A DNA stretch of 64,000 nt. Source: CAVYOE01 sp963770155 (GTDB taxonomy: Bacteria; Actinomycetota; Thermoleophilia; Solirubrobacterales; 70-9). Position numbers and translations under genes: made by a program. The stretch is from assembly GCA_963770155.1 (NCBI GenBank), contig CAVYOE010000001.1, forward strand, positions 1,116,001 through 1,180,000. The letters run 5' to 3'. Of the stretch, positions 17,650 through 26,335 are shown in pieces. The notes beneath the pieces are model-generated. The model searched no databases and was not told the DNA's origin. It worked only from the letters and a program-made list of their open reading frames with translations. Within the stretch, counting starts at the first letter, position 1, and each line of letters starts with the position of its first letter.

Positions 17650-17655
17650 TATGCT
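17650..17655 (+). promoter_or_regulatory. -10 element for leaderless pepA
   Basis: TATGCT, 8 nt before the ATG at 17664, in the 44-bp gap to the divergent DJ-1 family gene. Confidence 0.55.
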
Positions 17656-17663
17656 GCGCCGCG

Positions 17664-19102
<1,439 letters not shown>

Positions 19103-19106
<4 letters not shown>

Positions 19107-20002
19107 AAAACTTGCGCCCGATGAAGCCGACTCGCAGGGCCGGGGTCTCAATCGCAGCCGCCGCTGCGGCGCTGCTCTGCGCGCCGACCGTGGCCTCGGC
19201 GCTCACGATCGACGACTTCAGCCAGGGGACGGGCTTCGTCATGGCGCAGGGCCCGAACATCTCGAACAGCGCGGACAACACTTCGCTTCCGGCGGCGAAC
19301 ACGCTCGGTGGCGTGCGCGAGGTCCGCGTCGACCAGATCGGGGGGGCCGGCGGTTCGATCATGTCGGCCGATTGGAACACCACGCTTGCCGGTGCACTCG
19401 TCGCAGGGCCAAACGTGGTCGGGAGCGGCTACACCACGCTCACCTACGACGGAACGGCCGGAGGCACGTTGAACCCGACCGGCCTCGGAGGGACAAACCT
19501 CGGACCGGCGCCCACCTTTTTGATCCGTGTCGGCTCGACCGTGCCGACGAGCATCCAGATTTTCGCGTACACGGACGCAACTCACTACTCGTTCGGTCAG
19601 GTCAGCGTCCCCGCGTCGCAGGTCACGACCTACACGATTCCGGGCTCCTTTTTCGGTGCGGCCGGCCTGGACGGGGGTGTCAACTTCGCCAGCGTCGGAG
19701 CCGTCCAGGCTCTCCATACATTGGTCAGCACCGACGCCGCCGATGTCACGATCGAGGACATCAGCCTCGACCGCGACAGCGACGGCTTTCTCACGCCGCA
19801 GGACTGCGACGACACCAATGCGAGCATCAAGCCCGGTGCTACCAAGGTCCCGGGCAACGGCATCGACGAGGACTGCACCGGGCCCGACCCCGTCCCGACA
19901 GCCGCGAGGAAGTGCCCCAAGGGCAAGCGGCTGAAGACCGTGAAGACCAAGTCGGGCAAGAAGAAAAAGCGCTGCGTCAAGAAGAAAAAGAAGCGCCGCT
20001 GA
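19103..20002 (+). CDS. exported protein with MopE-like metal-binding motif and Lys-rich tail
   Basis: 299 residues. A signal peptide (SIAAAAAALLCAPTVASA) is followed by a beta-rich domain of unknown type, then a calcium/copper-type motif near residue 228 (DRDSDGFLTPQDCDDTN, PGNGIDEDCTG) as in MopE-like proteins. The tail is C-PKGKRLKTV...-C followed by KKKKKRR, an example of the two-cysteine cationic module seen in several exported proteins here. GTG 19103 overlaps the pepA stop; an internal ATG at 19121 gives a more typical signal peptide and may be the true start. Its stop is one base from that of the convergent SCP2 gene. Confidence 0.75.
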
Positions 20003-20003
20003 T

Positions 20004-20387
20004 CTAAAGCGCCAGCAGCTGCAGCAGTCGCCGGCCGAGGCGCCGGCTGCCCTCGATCCGGACCCGTCCCTGCGCGACCCGCGCGATCGCGACCCGGCCG
20101 CGGGCGCGAGCCGGGTTCGGCACCCCGCCCAACCGGCCTCCCAGGATCGGCACGGTGATGAAGTGGACGATGTCAGGCAGGCTGCCGGCGATCACCAGGT
20201 CGGGCTTTCGCAGGTCGCCGTCCTCGATCACGATCGTCTTCGGGCGAAAGGCGATTCGTAACGGCGAAAAACCCTCGGCGAATCTGAAGACCACGCGGCC
20301 GCGCATCGCGGCGGCGACCTGTGGCCGCTTCTCCACCCCGCGCTCGAGCAGCCCGAGGATGCTCGGAGCAACCCCGTCGTCAACCAT
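20004..20387 (-). CDS. SCP2 sterol-binding-like domain protein
   Basis: 127 residues. The pattern of a basic first helix, then GRVVFRFAEGFSPLRIAF, PKTIVIEDGDLRKPDLVI and GSLPDIVHFI resembles the SCP2/sterol carrier fold that binds fatty acyl-CoA or lipids in a hydrophobic tunnel. The ATG at 20387 lies 28 bases after the thioesterase stop; a longer frame to 20468 overlaps that gene. It is the last gene of the operon small gene-thioesterase-SCP2 that diverges from the HxlR regulator, which suggests acyl-lipid handling. The family call is by pattern only. Confidence 0.6.
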   Translation of the reverse strand: MVDDGVAPSILGLLERGVEKRPQVAAAMRGRVVFRFAEGFSPLRIAFRPKTIVIEDGDLRKPDLVIAGSLPDIVHFITVPILGGRLGGVPNPARARGRVAIARVAQGRVRIEGSRRLGRRLLQLLAL

Positions 20388-20415
20388 CCGCCCGAGACGG
20401 ACCCGGGGGCGGCGA

Positions 20416-20955
20416 TCAGCTCTCGAGGATGAGGCAGGTCGAGGTGCCATGCGCGAGCAGCTTGCCACTACTCGCGTCGGTCAGCTTCGCCTCGACGGTT
20501 GCCTGGCGGCGCCCGCGGTGGATGACCTCGGCCTCAGCTCGGACCACCCCGGTGTCTCGGGAGATCGGCCGGACCAGCTTCACCTCGATCGTCTGGGTCG
20601 TGTACCCGACCCCGGCCGGCAGCGTCGTGTGCACCGCGCAGCCCATCGCCGAGTCGAGCAGGGTCGAGGCATAGCCGCCGTGGACGACGCCGATCGGGTT
20701 GTAGTGCTCCTCTCCAGGAGCACCCTCGAATACGGCGCGGCCCTCTTCCACCTCGACCGGGGCAAATCGCATCAGAACAGCGATCGGCGGCGGTGGTACC
20801 TCGCCGTTGACGATCTGGCGGATGTAGTCGAGTCCGGCGAGCTCCGCCCCGGCCGTCGCGGTCGGCAAGGGATCCTGCCAGGTGACTACGCGGCTCCGGG
20901 TCGTCTCGGGCGAGGTCTCGGCGAAGGCCTCGGCGGCCTCGATCGCGGCGTTCAA
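20416..20955 (-). CDS. PaaI-family acyl-CoA thioesterase (hot dog fold)
   Basis: 179 residues. The hot dog core shows NPIGVVHGGYASTLLDSAMG, the usual active-site helix with the HGG motif, and strands GVGYTTQTIEVKLVRPI and GRRQATVEAKL. It should hydrolyse an acyl- or aryl-CoA thioester. The start is best placed at TTG 20955, which overlaps the stop of the 53-aa gene (TTGA) and follows GGAAAG; the frame runs further upstream to 21240, but that part lies over another gene and over the promoter. The gene lies in an operon divergent from an HxlR regulator that probably controls it. Confidence 0.8.
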   Translation of the reverse strand: MNAAIEAAEAFAETSPETTRSRVVTWQDPLPTATAGAELAGLDYIRQIVNGEVPPPPIAVLMRFAPVEVEEGRAVFEGAPGEEHYNPIGVVHGGYASTLLDSAMGCAVHTTLPAGVGYTTQTIEVKLVRPISRDTGVVRAEAEVIHRGRRQATVEAKLTDASSGKLLAHGTSTCLILES

Positions 20956-21113
20956 CGCCGGGCTTTCCGTCGGGCCGGCTCCGCCCGGACCGGCGCCGGG
21001 GCCGGGTACAGCAGGTCGCCGAGAATCTCCTCGTTGGTCACCCTGATCTCGCTCGGTGCCAGCCGAATCCGGGGCTGTGGCTCGTTCTGGTTGCGGTATC
21101 TCGGTCGCCTCAT
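20952..21113 (-). CDS. small hypothetical protein, 53 aa, upstream of thioesterase
   Basis: A 53-residue frame starting at ATG 21113 with AGGAG (21121-21125) seven bases upstream. The product begins MRRPRYRNQNEPQPRIRL, has an acidic helix-like middle (SEIRVTNEEILGDLL) and a basic Arg-rich end. The stop TGA overlaps the likely TTG start of the thioesterase, so it is translationally coupled. No known domain; it could be an RNA-binding or regulatory peptide, or only a coupling leader. Too short for most gene finders. Confidence 0.6.
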   Translation of the reverse strand: MRRPRYRNQNEPQPRIRLAPSEIRVTNEEILGDLLYPAPAPVRAEPARRKARR

Positions 21114-21156
21114 GGTCATTCTCCTTGTCTCCCCGCCAGGCCTGTCGCCGGAGGGG

Positions 21157-21229
21157 GTTTCGTGATGAAACGCAAGGCGACCGTATCAGACTGAGTTGCA
21201 TGAAGCAACGATGTGTGCAAGACTCACAC
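21157..21229. promoter_or_regulatory. divergent promoter region with HxlR-type operators
   Basis: Two 15-bp inverted repeats share a 5-5-5 design: GTTTC-gtgat-GAAAC (21157-21171) and GTTGC-atgaa-GCAAC (21195-21209). A third, GTGTG-caagact-CACAC (21213-21229), lies next to them. On the minus strand a -35 TTGCTT (21203-21208) and -10 TACGGT (21180-21185) with 17-bp spacing drive the thioesterase operon, and the second repeat covers this -35. A similar repeat covers the -35 of the other HxlR gene at 41519-41533. Confidence 0.65.
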
Positions 21230-21244
21230 AAGAGGATCACGCTG

Positions 21245-21730
21245 ATGCTGAAGAGCGACTACGAAGGACAGATCTGCTCGATCGCCCGCGGGCTCGAGCT
21301 CGTGGGCGAGCGCTGGACCCTGCTGATCATCCGCGACATCTTCCGCGGCAAGCGGCGTTTCGAGGAGATCCAGCAGTCGCTCGGCATCGCCCGCAACGTG
21401 CTCACCTCCCGCCTGCAGCGGCTGGTCGAGGAGGGCATCCTCGAGCGCCGGCCCTACAGCGAGAAGCCGCGGCGCGACGAGTACTTCCTGACCGAGAAGG
21501 GTCTCGACCTGTGGCCGGTCCTGATCACCCTGATGCACTGGGGAGACCAGCACTTTGCCGACACCGGTCCGCCCATGGTCCTTCTCCACAAGGGAGATTG
21601 CGGCGGCCAGGTCAACCACCGGGGCGTCTGCGAGAAGTGCGGCAAGGAGCTCAGCGCCCGCGAGGCCCGGCTGATCGACGGCCCAGGAATGCCGGAAGAG
21701 TTCCGGCAGAAGGAGCCTGCAACCGCCTAG
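21245..21730 (+). CDS. HxlR-family winged-helix regulator
   Basis: 161 residues. The HxlR core is clear: CSIARGLELVGERWTLLIIRDI, FEEIQQSLGIARNVLTSRLQ (recognition helix) and GILERRPYSEKPRRDEYFLT (wing). A C-terminal extension carries a possible zinc site (CGG...GVCEKCGKEL). HxlR proteins bind inverted repeats as dimers and often sense reactive or aromatic compounds. ATG 21245 has an AGAGG site nine bases upstream; an earlier ATG at 21200 lies within the operator. The stop TAG is shared with the -10 element of the downstream acyl-CoA dehydrogenase. Confidence 0.88.
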   Translation: MLKSDYEGQICSIARGLELVGERWTLLIIRDIFRGKRRFEEIQQSLGIARNVLTSRLQRLVEEGILERRPYSEKPRRDEYFLTEKGLDLWPVLITLMHWGDQHFADTGPPMVLLHKGDCGGQVNHRGVCEKCGKELSAREARLIDGPGMPEEFRQKEPATA

Positions 21731-21733
21731 GAT
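21728..21733 (+). promoter_or_regulatory. -10 element for leaderless acyl-CoA dehydrogenase gene
   Basis: TAGGAT, 6 nt before the GTG at 21740. Its first three bases are the stop codon of the HxlR gene. Confidence 0.55.
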
Positions 21734-21739
21734 CAACCC

Positions 21740-22885
21740 GTGGACTTCGGGTTGACCGACGAGCAGCGGCTCCTGCGCGACACCGTCCGCGACTTCGCCC
21801 AGGGCGAGGTCGCCCCGGTCGCGGAGGAGCTCGACAAGGAGAAGCGGTTCCCCTATGAGCTCGTCGCCAAGATGGGCGAGCTCGGGCTGATGGGGATCCC
21901 CTACCCCGAGGAGTACGGCGGCGGCGGCGCCGACAACCTCACATACGCACTCGCGATCGAGGAGCTGGCACGGGTCGACTCCTCGGTCTGCATCACGCTG
22001 GCGGCGCACACTTCGCTCGGGACGATGCCGATCTACCTCTGGGGGACCGACGAGCAGAAGAGCGAATGGCTGCCGGAGCTCTGCGCAGGGCGCAAGCTCG
22101 CCGCGTTCGGGCTGACCGAGCCCGAGGCCGGCTCCGATGCCGGCAACACCCGCACCAGCGCGAAGCTGGAAGACGGCGAATGGGTGATCGACGGCGCCAA
22201 GCAGTTCATCACCAACTCAGGCACCGACATCTCCGGCTGCGTCACGATTACCGCGGTCACCGGGTCGCAGAACGGGACGAAGGAGATCTCGAACCTGATC
22301 GTGCCCAACGGCACCCCAGGCTACGAGCCGGGCGAGCCGTACCGGAAGATGGGCTGGAATGCCTCGGATACCCGGCCGCTCACTTTCGACGGAGCCCGTG
22401 TCCCCGAGGCGAACCTCCTCGGCCCCCGCGGCATGGGCTTCAAGCAGTTCCTGCAGATCCTCGACGGCGGCCGGATCGGGGTCGCGGCGATGGGCGTGGG
22501 GCTCGCCCAGGGCGCCCTCGACGAGGCGCTCAAGTACGCGAAGGAGCGCCAGGCGTTCGGCCAGCCGATCTCGAGGTTCCAGGCAATTCAGGCGAAGATC
22601 GCCGACATCTCCGCCGCGATCGAGTCGGCTCGCCTGCTCGTCTACAAGGCCGCTCTGGAGAAGGACGCAGGCGAGAACTTCACCCTGACCGCGGCCCAGG
22701 CGAAACTGATCACCGGCCGCCTCGCCGTCCGCGCCACCGAGGAAGCGGTCCAGATCCACGGCGGCTACGGCTACATCGAGGAGTACCCCGTCTGCCGCTT
22801 CTACCGCGACGCCAAGATCCTCACGATCGGCGAGGGCACCGACGAGGTCCAGCAGATGGTGATCGCGCGGCAGCTGGGCTGCTGA
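21740..22885 (+). CDS. acyl-CoA dehydrogenase
   Basis: 381 residues, a normal length. Visible blocks are FGLTEPEAGSDAGNTRT (FAD/substrate loop), WVIDGAKQFITNSG, GRIGVAAMGVGLAQGALDEA and the C-terminal IHGGYGYIEEYPV with the catalytic Glu in IGEGTDEVQ. It oxidises an acyl-CoA to the 2-enoyl-CoA and passes electrons to ETF (etfBA at 6472-8398). Chain-length choice cannot be read from sequence; short or branched chains would fit the mutase nearby. GTG start, leaderless-type. Confidence 0.94.
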   Translation: MDFGLTDEQRLLRDTVRDFAQGEVAPVAEELDKEKRFPYELVAKMGELGLMGIPYPEEYGGGGADNLTYALAIEELARVDSSVCITLAAHTSLGTMPIYLWGTDEQKSEWLPELCAGRKLAAFGLTEPEAGSDAGNTRTSAKLEDGEWVIDGAKQFITNSGTDISGCVTITAVTGSQNGTKEISNLIVPNGTPGYEPGEPYRKMGWNASDTRPLTFDGARVPEANLLGPRGMGFKQFLQILDGGRIGVAAMGVGLAQGALDEALKYAKERQAFGQPISRFQAIQAKIADISAAIESARLLVYKAALEKDAGENFTLTAAQAKLITGRLAVRATEEAVQIHGGYGYIEEYPVCRFYRDAKILTIGEGTDEVQQMVIARQLGC

Positions 22886-22927
22886 GCGCGCCGCCGCGCG
22901 CCCTGCCCATCACCTAAAAGATCGCGC

Positions 22928-22933
22928 TAGCAT
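22928..22933 (+). promoter_or_regulatory. -10 element for leaderless exported-protein gene
   Basis: TAGCAT, 7 nt before the GTG at 22941. Confidence 0.5.
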
Positions 22934-22940
22934 CAAGCTT

Positions 22941-23741
22941 GTGAGGGGAGTGGTGGGCACAAGACTGGGATTGGCAATCGTGACGGCAGGAGTCGCGCTC
23001 GCCTGCGCGGCACCGGCGGCGCCTGCGGCCACCAGCGTGAGCGTGAGCTGGGAGACCCCGACGAACATGACCGTTGGGCAAACAGCCAGCCAGGAACTCG
23101 TGATCCAAAACCAATCGACGGCTGAGGAGACAGTGACTCTGGATCCGATGTGGTTCACGCCCTCGTGCGGAGCCGCGATCATTTGCGAAACCCCCGACAT
23201 CGGGGTGTTTGCGGTTCAAAGCCCGGCGACCGGGCTGGCAGCGATGTGCAACGAGGACAGCTTCCCCGTCGTCGCCGAGGACACCGTGCCGGCAACCGGC
23301 CGCGTTCGCCTCCAGCCAACCCCGGCGTTGTCGCTGCTGGCAGAGGTCCCGGCCGTAGGACCCGCGTACCTTGGTGAAACCTGCCGGATCCACATCGACC
23401 TCCAGGTGCTCAGAATGCCCGCCTACGACGTCGACCCTGTCACCTCCGGGGTTCAGACTAGACAGGCTCTCACCTATTCCGTGAACGGCGGCGGGGCGAC
23501 TGGTAATACCAACGTGGTCACCGTCAATCCCTGCGTCACGAACTGTCCCGCTTCTCCCCCGGCTGGGTCCAATCCGGCCGGCAATCCGCGCGGGTCAAGC
23601 TCTGGTCCTTGTGCCAGTCTCCGCGGACGCGCACTCGCCCTCTGCCTCTGCAAGAACAAGAAGTCGAAGAAGAAGCAGAGGAAGTGCAAGCAGCGCCTCA
23701 AGGGCAAGGCCGAGGGCCAGCAGCGGACCCCCGCGTACTAG
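22941..23741 (+). CDS. exported protein of unknown function with Lys/Cys-rich tail
   Basis: 266 residues. Signal peptide (LAIVTAGVALACAAPAAPAA), then a beta-sandwich-like domain with strands such as TSVSVSWETPTNMTVGQTAS, resembling an immunoglobulin-like or CARDB-type fold. Six or more cysteines may form disulphides. The end is Pro/Gly/Ser-rich linker, then CASLRGRALALCLCKNKKSK and more lysines, a variant of the cationic two-cysteine module. GTG start six to seven nt after TAGCAT. Stop seven bases from the convergent PRC-barrel gene. Function unknown. Confidence 0.7.
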   Translation: MRGVVGTRLGLAIVTAGVALACAAPAAPAATSVSVSWETPTNMTVGQTASQELVIQNQSTAEETVTLDPMWFTPSCGAAIICETPDIGVFAVQSPATGLAAMCNEDSFPVVAEDTVPATGRVRLQPTPALSLLAEVPAVGPAYLGETCRIHIDLQVLRMPAYDVDPVTSGVQTRQALTYSVNGGGATGNTNVVTVNPCVTNCPASPPAGSNPAGNPRGSSSGPCASLRGRALALCLCKNKKSKKKQRKCKQRLKGKAEGQQRTPAY

Positions 23742-23748
23742 CGCGGTC

Positions 23749-24198
23749 TTAGCCCGGGATCGCGGTGACTTCGTCTGCCTCGCTCTCGGCGACCTCCGAG
23801 GCGCGGCCGATCCCGACCCGGATCCCGTAGTGCTCGCACAGCTGCAGCTCCTGGGAGGCGGTCAGCGTCTGGTCTGCGGCGAGCTTCGGCGAGTTGCGGA
23901 TGACTGAGCGCGGATAGGCGACCCAGATCCGGCCCCCGCCCTCGGCGACGTGCTCAAACGGCACGGCGGCGTCGCCGGCAAACAAGCCGACTTTGACGAC
24001 CAGCCATTTCGGCTCACGCGTGTTCGCGTCGACGTGAATGCCGGAGACCTTGCCGAGTGCGTCCCCCGCAGAATCGTCGACCTTGAGCCCGCTCCAGGCG
24101 AGCGCCTCGTCCACAGTCGGTAGCGGCACAAGCTCGATCTTGCCGATCTCGTTGCCGGCCTGCGCCGGTTGTTCGAGTTGTTCTGTCGCCTCAGCCAT
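23749..24198 (-). CDS. PRC-barrel domain protein
   Basis: 149 residues. Residues 36-110 have the PRC-barrel pattern: DDSAGDALGKVSGIHVDANT, PKWLVVKVGLFAGDAAVPFE and GRIWVAYPRSVIRNSP. PRC-barrel proteins act in RNA processing and as small structural or stress proteins; the role here is unknown. The C-terminal part (ASQELQLCEHYGIRVG) is the usual tail of the actinobacterial type. The start overlaps the MeaB stop by eight bases, so it is co-translated with MeaB. Confidence 0.8.
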   Translation of the reverse strand: MAEATEQLEQPAQAGNEIGKIELVPLPTVDEALAWSGLKVDDSAGDALGKVSGIHVDANTREPKWLVVKVGLFAGDAAVPFEHVAEGGGRIWVAYPRSVIRNSPKLAADQTLTASQELQLCEHYGIRVGIGRASEVAESEADEVTAIPG

Positions 24199-25144
24199 CG
24201 CGTCTGTCTAGCAGTTCGGTGGCGGCGCTTGCCGGGTCGAGTTCGCGCCTGACCACGCGATCGAGCATCTCGGCCACCGCGGCATCATCGCCCACGGTCT
24301 CCTCGAGCTCGCGGCGCAGCCGGGCCGCAGCCAGCTCGAGCACCTCGTTGCGCAGGTTGCGCGCGCGGCGCTCCTCCAGGGTCCCTTCCTTCTCGATGTG
24401 CTCGCGGTGCTCGGCGATCTTCGCCGCGACTTCGGCCACCCCCTCCCCCTTTGCCGCCTCGGTCTTCAGGATCGGCACGTTCCAACTCACGTCGGGGCCG
24501 AGCGCCAGCACACCGCGAATCTCGCGGACCATCGTGTCGGTCATCGGGTGGTCGGCCTTGTTGACGACGATCAGGTCAGGTATCTCCATCACCCCGGCCT
24601 TGAGTGCCTGGATCGAGTCGCCGGAGCCAGGCATCAGCACCAGCACGATCGTGTCGCCGTGGTCGACGATGTCGATCTCGGCCTGGCCGACGCCAACCGT
24701 CTCGATGAAGACATCGTCCTTGCCCGAGGCGTCCATCAGCAACGCCGCCTGCAACGCGGCCTCGGAGAGGCCACCGAGCGCCCCGCGGCTCGCCATCGAG
24801 CGGATGAAGACCCCGCTGTCGAGGAAGTGGTCGGAGAGGCGGATCCGGTCGCCGAGCAAGGCGCCGCGGGTGAACGGGCTCGAGGGATCGATCGAGAGCA
24901 CCGCGACGTCCCGGTCGGCCTTGCGCATCTCGGCCGTCAGCGCGCCGATCAGGGTGCTTTTTCCGACCCCGGGCGGACCAGTCAGACCGACAATTCGCGC
25001 CTTCCCGGTCCGGGGGAACACCTCCCTGACCAGTTCCCAGCCCGCTGGATCGTCGTTCTCGATCAGGGTGATCGCACGCGCCAAGGCGCGCCGGTCGCCG
25101 GCGATGAGACGCTCGGCAAACGTCTGCTCGGTCTTCGAGGGCAC
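24191..25144 (-). CDS. meaB: methylmalonyl-CoA mutase-associated GTPase MeaB
   Basis: 317 residues of the MeaB/ArgK G3E GTPase family. Walker A GLTGPPGVGKSTLIGAL near residue 55, switch DPSSPFTRGALLGDRIR, ETVGVGQAEIDI and base motif VVNKADHP are all intact. It gates delivery of adenosylcobalamin to B12 acyl-CoA mutases and removes damaged cofactor, so it probably serves the mutase encoded at 8558-10932, 13 kb away. GTG start, six nt after TAGACT, sharing a 36-bp gap with a divergent acyltransferase gene. Confidence 0.95.
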   Translation of the reverse strand: MPSKTEQTFAERLIAGDRRALARAITLIENDDPAGWELVREVFPRTGKARIVGLTGPPGVGKSTLIGALTAEMRKADRDVAVLSIDPSSPFTRGALLGDRIRLSDHFLDSGVFIRSMASRGALGGLSEAALQAALLMDASGKDDVFIETVGVGQAEIDIVDHGDTIVLVLMPGSGDSIQALKAGVMEIPDLIVVNKADHPMTDTMVREIRGVLALGPDVSWNVPILKTEAAKGEGVAEVAAKIAEHREHIEKEGTLEERRARNLRNEVLELAAARLRRELEETVGDDAAVAEMLDRVVRRELDPASAATELLDRRDG

Positions 25145-25150
25145 AGGCCG

Positions 25151-25171
25151 AGTCTAGAGGCGGCATACGAT
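25151..25171. promoter_or_regulatory. compact bidirectional leaderless promoter, meaB / acyltransferase
   Basis: Minus strand TAGACT (25151-25156) is 6 nt before the meaB GTG; plus strand TACGAT (25166-25171) is 9 nt before the acyltransferase ATG. The whole intergenic region is 36 bp. Confidence 0.6.
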
Positions 25172-25180
25172 CCAACGCCC

Positions 25181-25843
25181 ATGCTCCGCCCCGCACACCT
25201 ACTGCGCTTTCTGGCGCGCAACCGGATGCTGACGCCGAAATACGCACGCCTGTACGGCCGCTACCTCGTGCGGCGCTTCCTCACGCCTGCCGGCTGGCGC
25301 TGGCGGACCGACGGCATGGTCTTCTTCGGCAAGGGACTCCAGATCCAGATCAAGAAGGGGGCCGAGGTCCGCTTCGGCCCCTTCTGCTGGATCGGTGACG
25401 GAACCAAGATCCGCTGCCACGAGGGCTTCGTCGAGATCGGTGCGAAGACGGTGATGGGTCAGGAGTGCACGATCTCGGCCTACCGCCATCTCCGCATCGG
25501 CGAGCAATGCGTGATTGCCGATCGCGCCATGTTCATCGACTTCGACCACTCCGTCGCAGAAGCCGAGCGCCCGGTACGGGCCCAGGGCATCTACATGGAG
25601 GACGTCGAGGTGGGCAACAACGTCTGGATCGGCTACAACGCCTGCGTCCTGCGCGGGGTCCGCGTCGGCGACAACTCGGTGGTGGGAGCCAATTCAGTCG
25701 TTACCCGCGACGTCCCTCCGAACGCAGTCGTCGGAGGAATCCCGGCCAAGGTCCTGCGGATGCGCGAGGCACCGAAGGAGCTGCGCTGGGCGCGCCCGGT
25801 CGAGCCGACGCCGAGCGAAGACGCACCGCCGCCACCTGATTGA
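25181..25843 (+). CDS. left-handed beta-helix (hexapeptide) acyltransferase
   Basis: 220 residues. After a basic N-terminal segment come hexapeptide turns (VRFGPFCWIGDGTKIRC, ECTISAYRHLRIGEQCVI), a likely catalytic His in IDFDHSVAEAE, and the closing coil GVRVGDNSVVGANSVVTRDV with PAKVLRMR, as in maltose/galactoside O-acetyltransferases. It probably acylates a sugar hydroxyl. It faces the operon of a GT4 enzyme, a GH57 branching enzyme and a methyltransferase, so it may acylate the same glucan, as the hexapeptide acyltransferase does near the mycobacterial methylglucose lipopolysaccharide genes. Confidence 0.85.
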   Translation: MLRPAHLLRFLARNRMLTPKYARLYGRYLVRRFLTPAGWRWRTDGMVFFGKGLQIQIKKGAEVRFGPFCWIGDGTKIRCHEGFVEIGAKTVMGQECTISAYRHLRIGEQCVIADRAMFIDFDHSVAEAERPVRAQGIYMEDVEVGNNVWIGYNACVLRGVRVGDNSVVGANSVVTRDVPPNAVVGGIPAKVLRMREAPKELRWARPVEPTPSEDAPPPPD

Positions 25844-25847
25844 CGGC

Positions 25848-26096
25848 TCAGAGAATCCGGCCGGAGGCCGCAGCGATCAGACCGAGCAGGAGGATGACTC
25901 CACCCGCGATCAGGACGCCGGTGGCGCCCGCGTAAACGATCACCAGGATCACCATGATCGAGCCGACGACCATCAGCGGGAAGCCGATCGAGGTGGCGAT
26001 CCCCACCTGGCGGATCGAGCCGAAGCCCTCCGATTGGCTTCTGTCCCAGCTCCGCTTCCGCCGGATCGGTCGCTCGCCCACCGCGCGACGCTTCAC
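25848..26096 (-). CDS. small two-helix membrane protein A
   Basis: 82 residues. A basic cytosolic start (MKRRAVGERPIRRKRSW) and two hydrophobic helices (ATSIGFPLMVVGSIMVILVI and TGVLIAGGVILLLGLIAAAS). No known domain. It is a paralogue of the next protein (26093-26335): the same SIGxPLxVVG helix and a similar glycine-rich second helix. The start overlaps the stop of that gene (ATGA), making it the last gene of the glucan operon. A role in glucan export or as partner of the enzymes is only a guess. Confidence 0.7.
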   Translation of the reverse strand: MKRRAVGERPIRRKRSWDRSQSEGFGSIRQVGIATSIGFPLMVVGSIMVILVIVYAGATGVLIAGGVILLLGLIAAASGRIL

Positions 26097-26335
26097 AGTG
26101 TCTTGCCGGAGGCAAACAGCATCAGACCGAGGCCGAGCGTGGCGCCGCCGAGGATCCAGAACAGGGTGCGGCCCGTGGTCGAGGCGGTGAGGAGTAGAAA
26201 TGCACCGACGACCACGAGCGGCAGGCCGATCGAGATCGGCACGCTGACGTTCCTCTGGGTGCCCAGGGTCGGCCCGCTCCGGATGCGGGGTTCGCGGATG
26301 CGGGGTTCGCGGATGTCAGGCTCGCGACGCGACAT
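26093..26335 (-). CDS. small two-helix membrane protein B
   Basis: 80 residues. The N-terminus is built from a repeated five-residue unit (DIREPRIREPRIR), from a roughly 15-bp tandem DNA repeat near 26280-26310, then two hydrophobic helices (PISIGLPLVVVGAFLLLTA and LFWILGGATLGLGLMLFAS). A paralogue of the next gene downstream. Its start touches the stop of the GT4 gene. Unknown function; the copy number of the repeat may vary between strains. Confidence 0.7.
   Translation of the reverse strand: MSRREPDIREPRIREPRIRSGPTLGTQRNVSVPISIGLPLVVVGAFLLLTASTTGRTLFWILGGATLGLGLMLFASGKTL

Noticed and set aside
26280..26310. Short tandem repeat as CRISPR or phase-variation tract
   Set aside because: Only about two to three imperfect units inside a coding region; no spacers.
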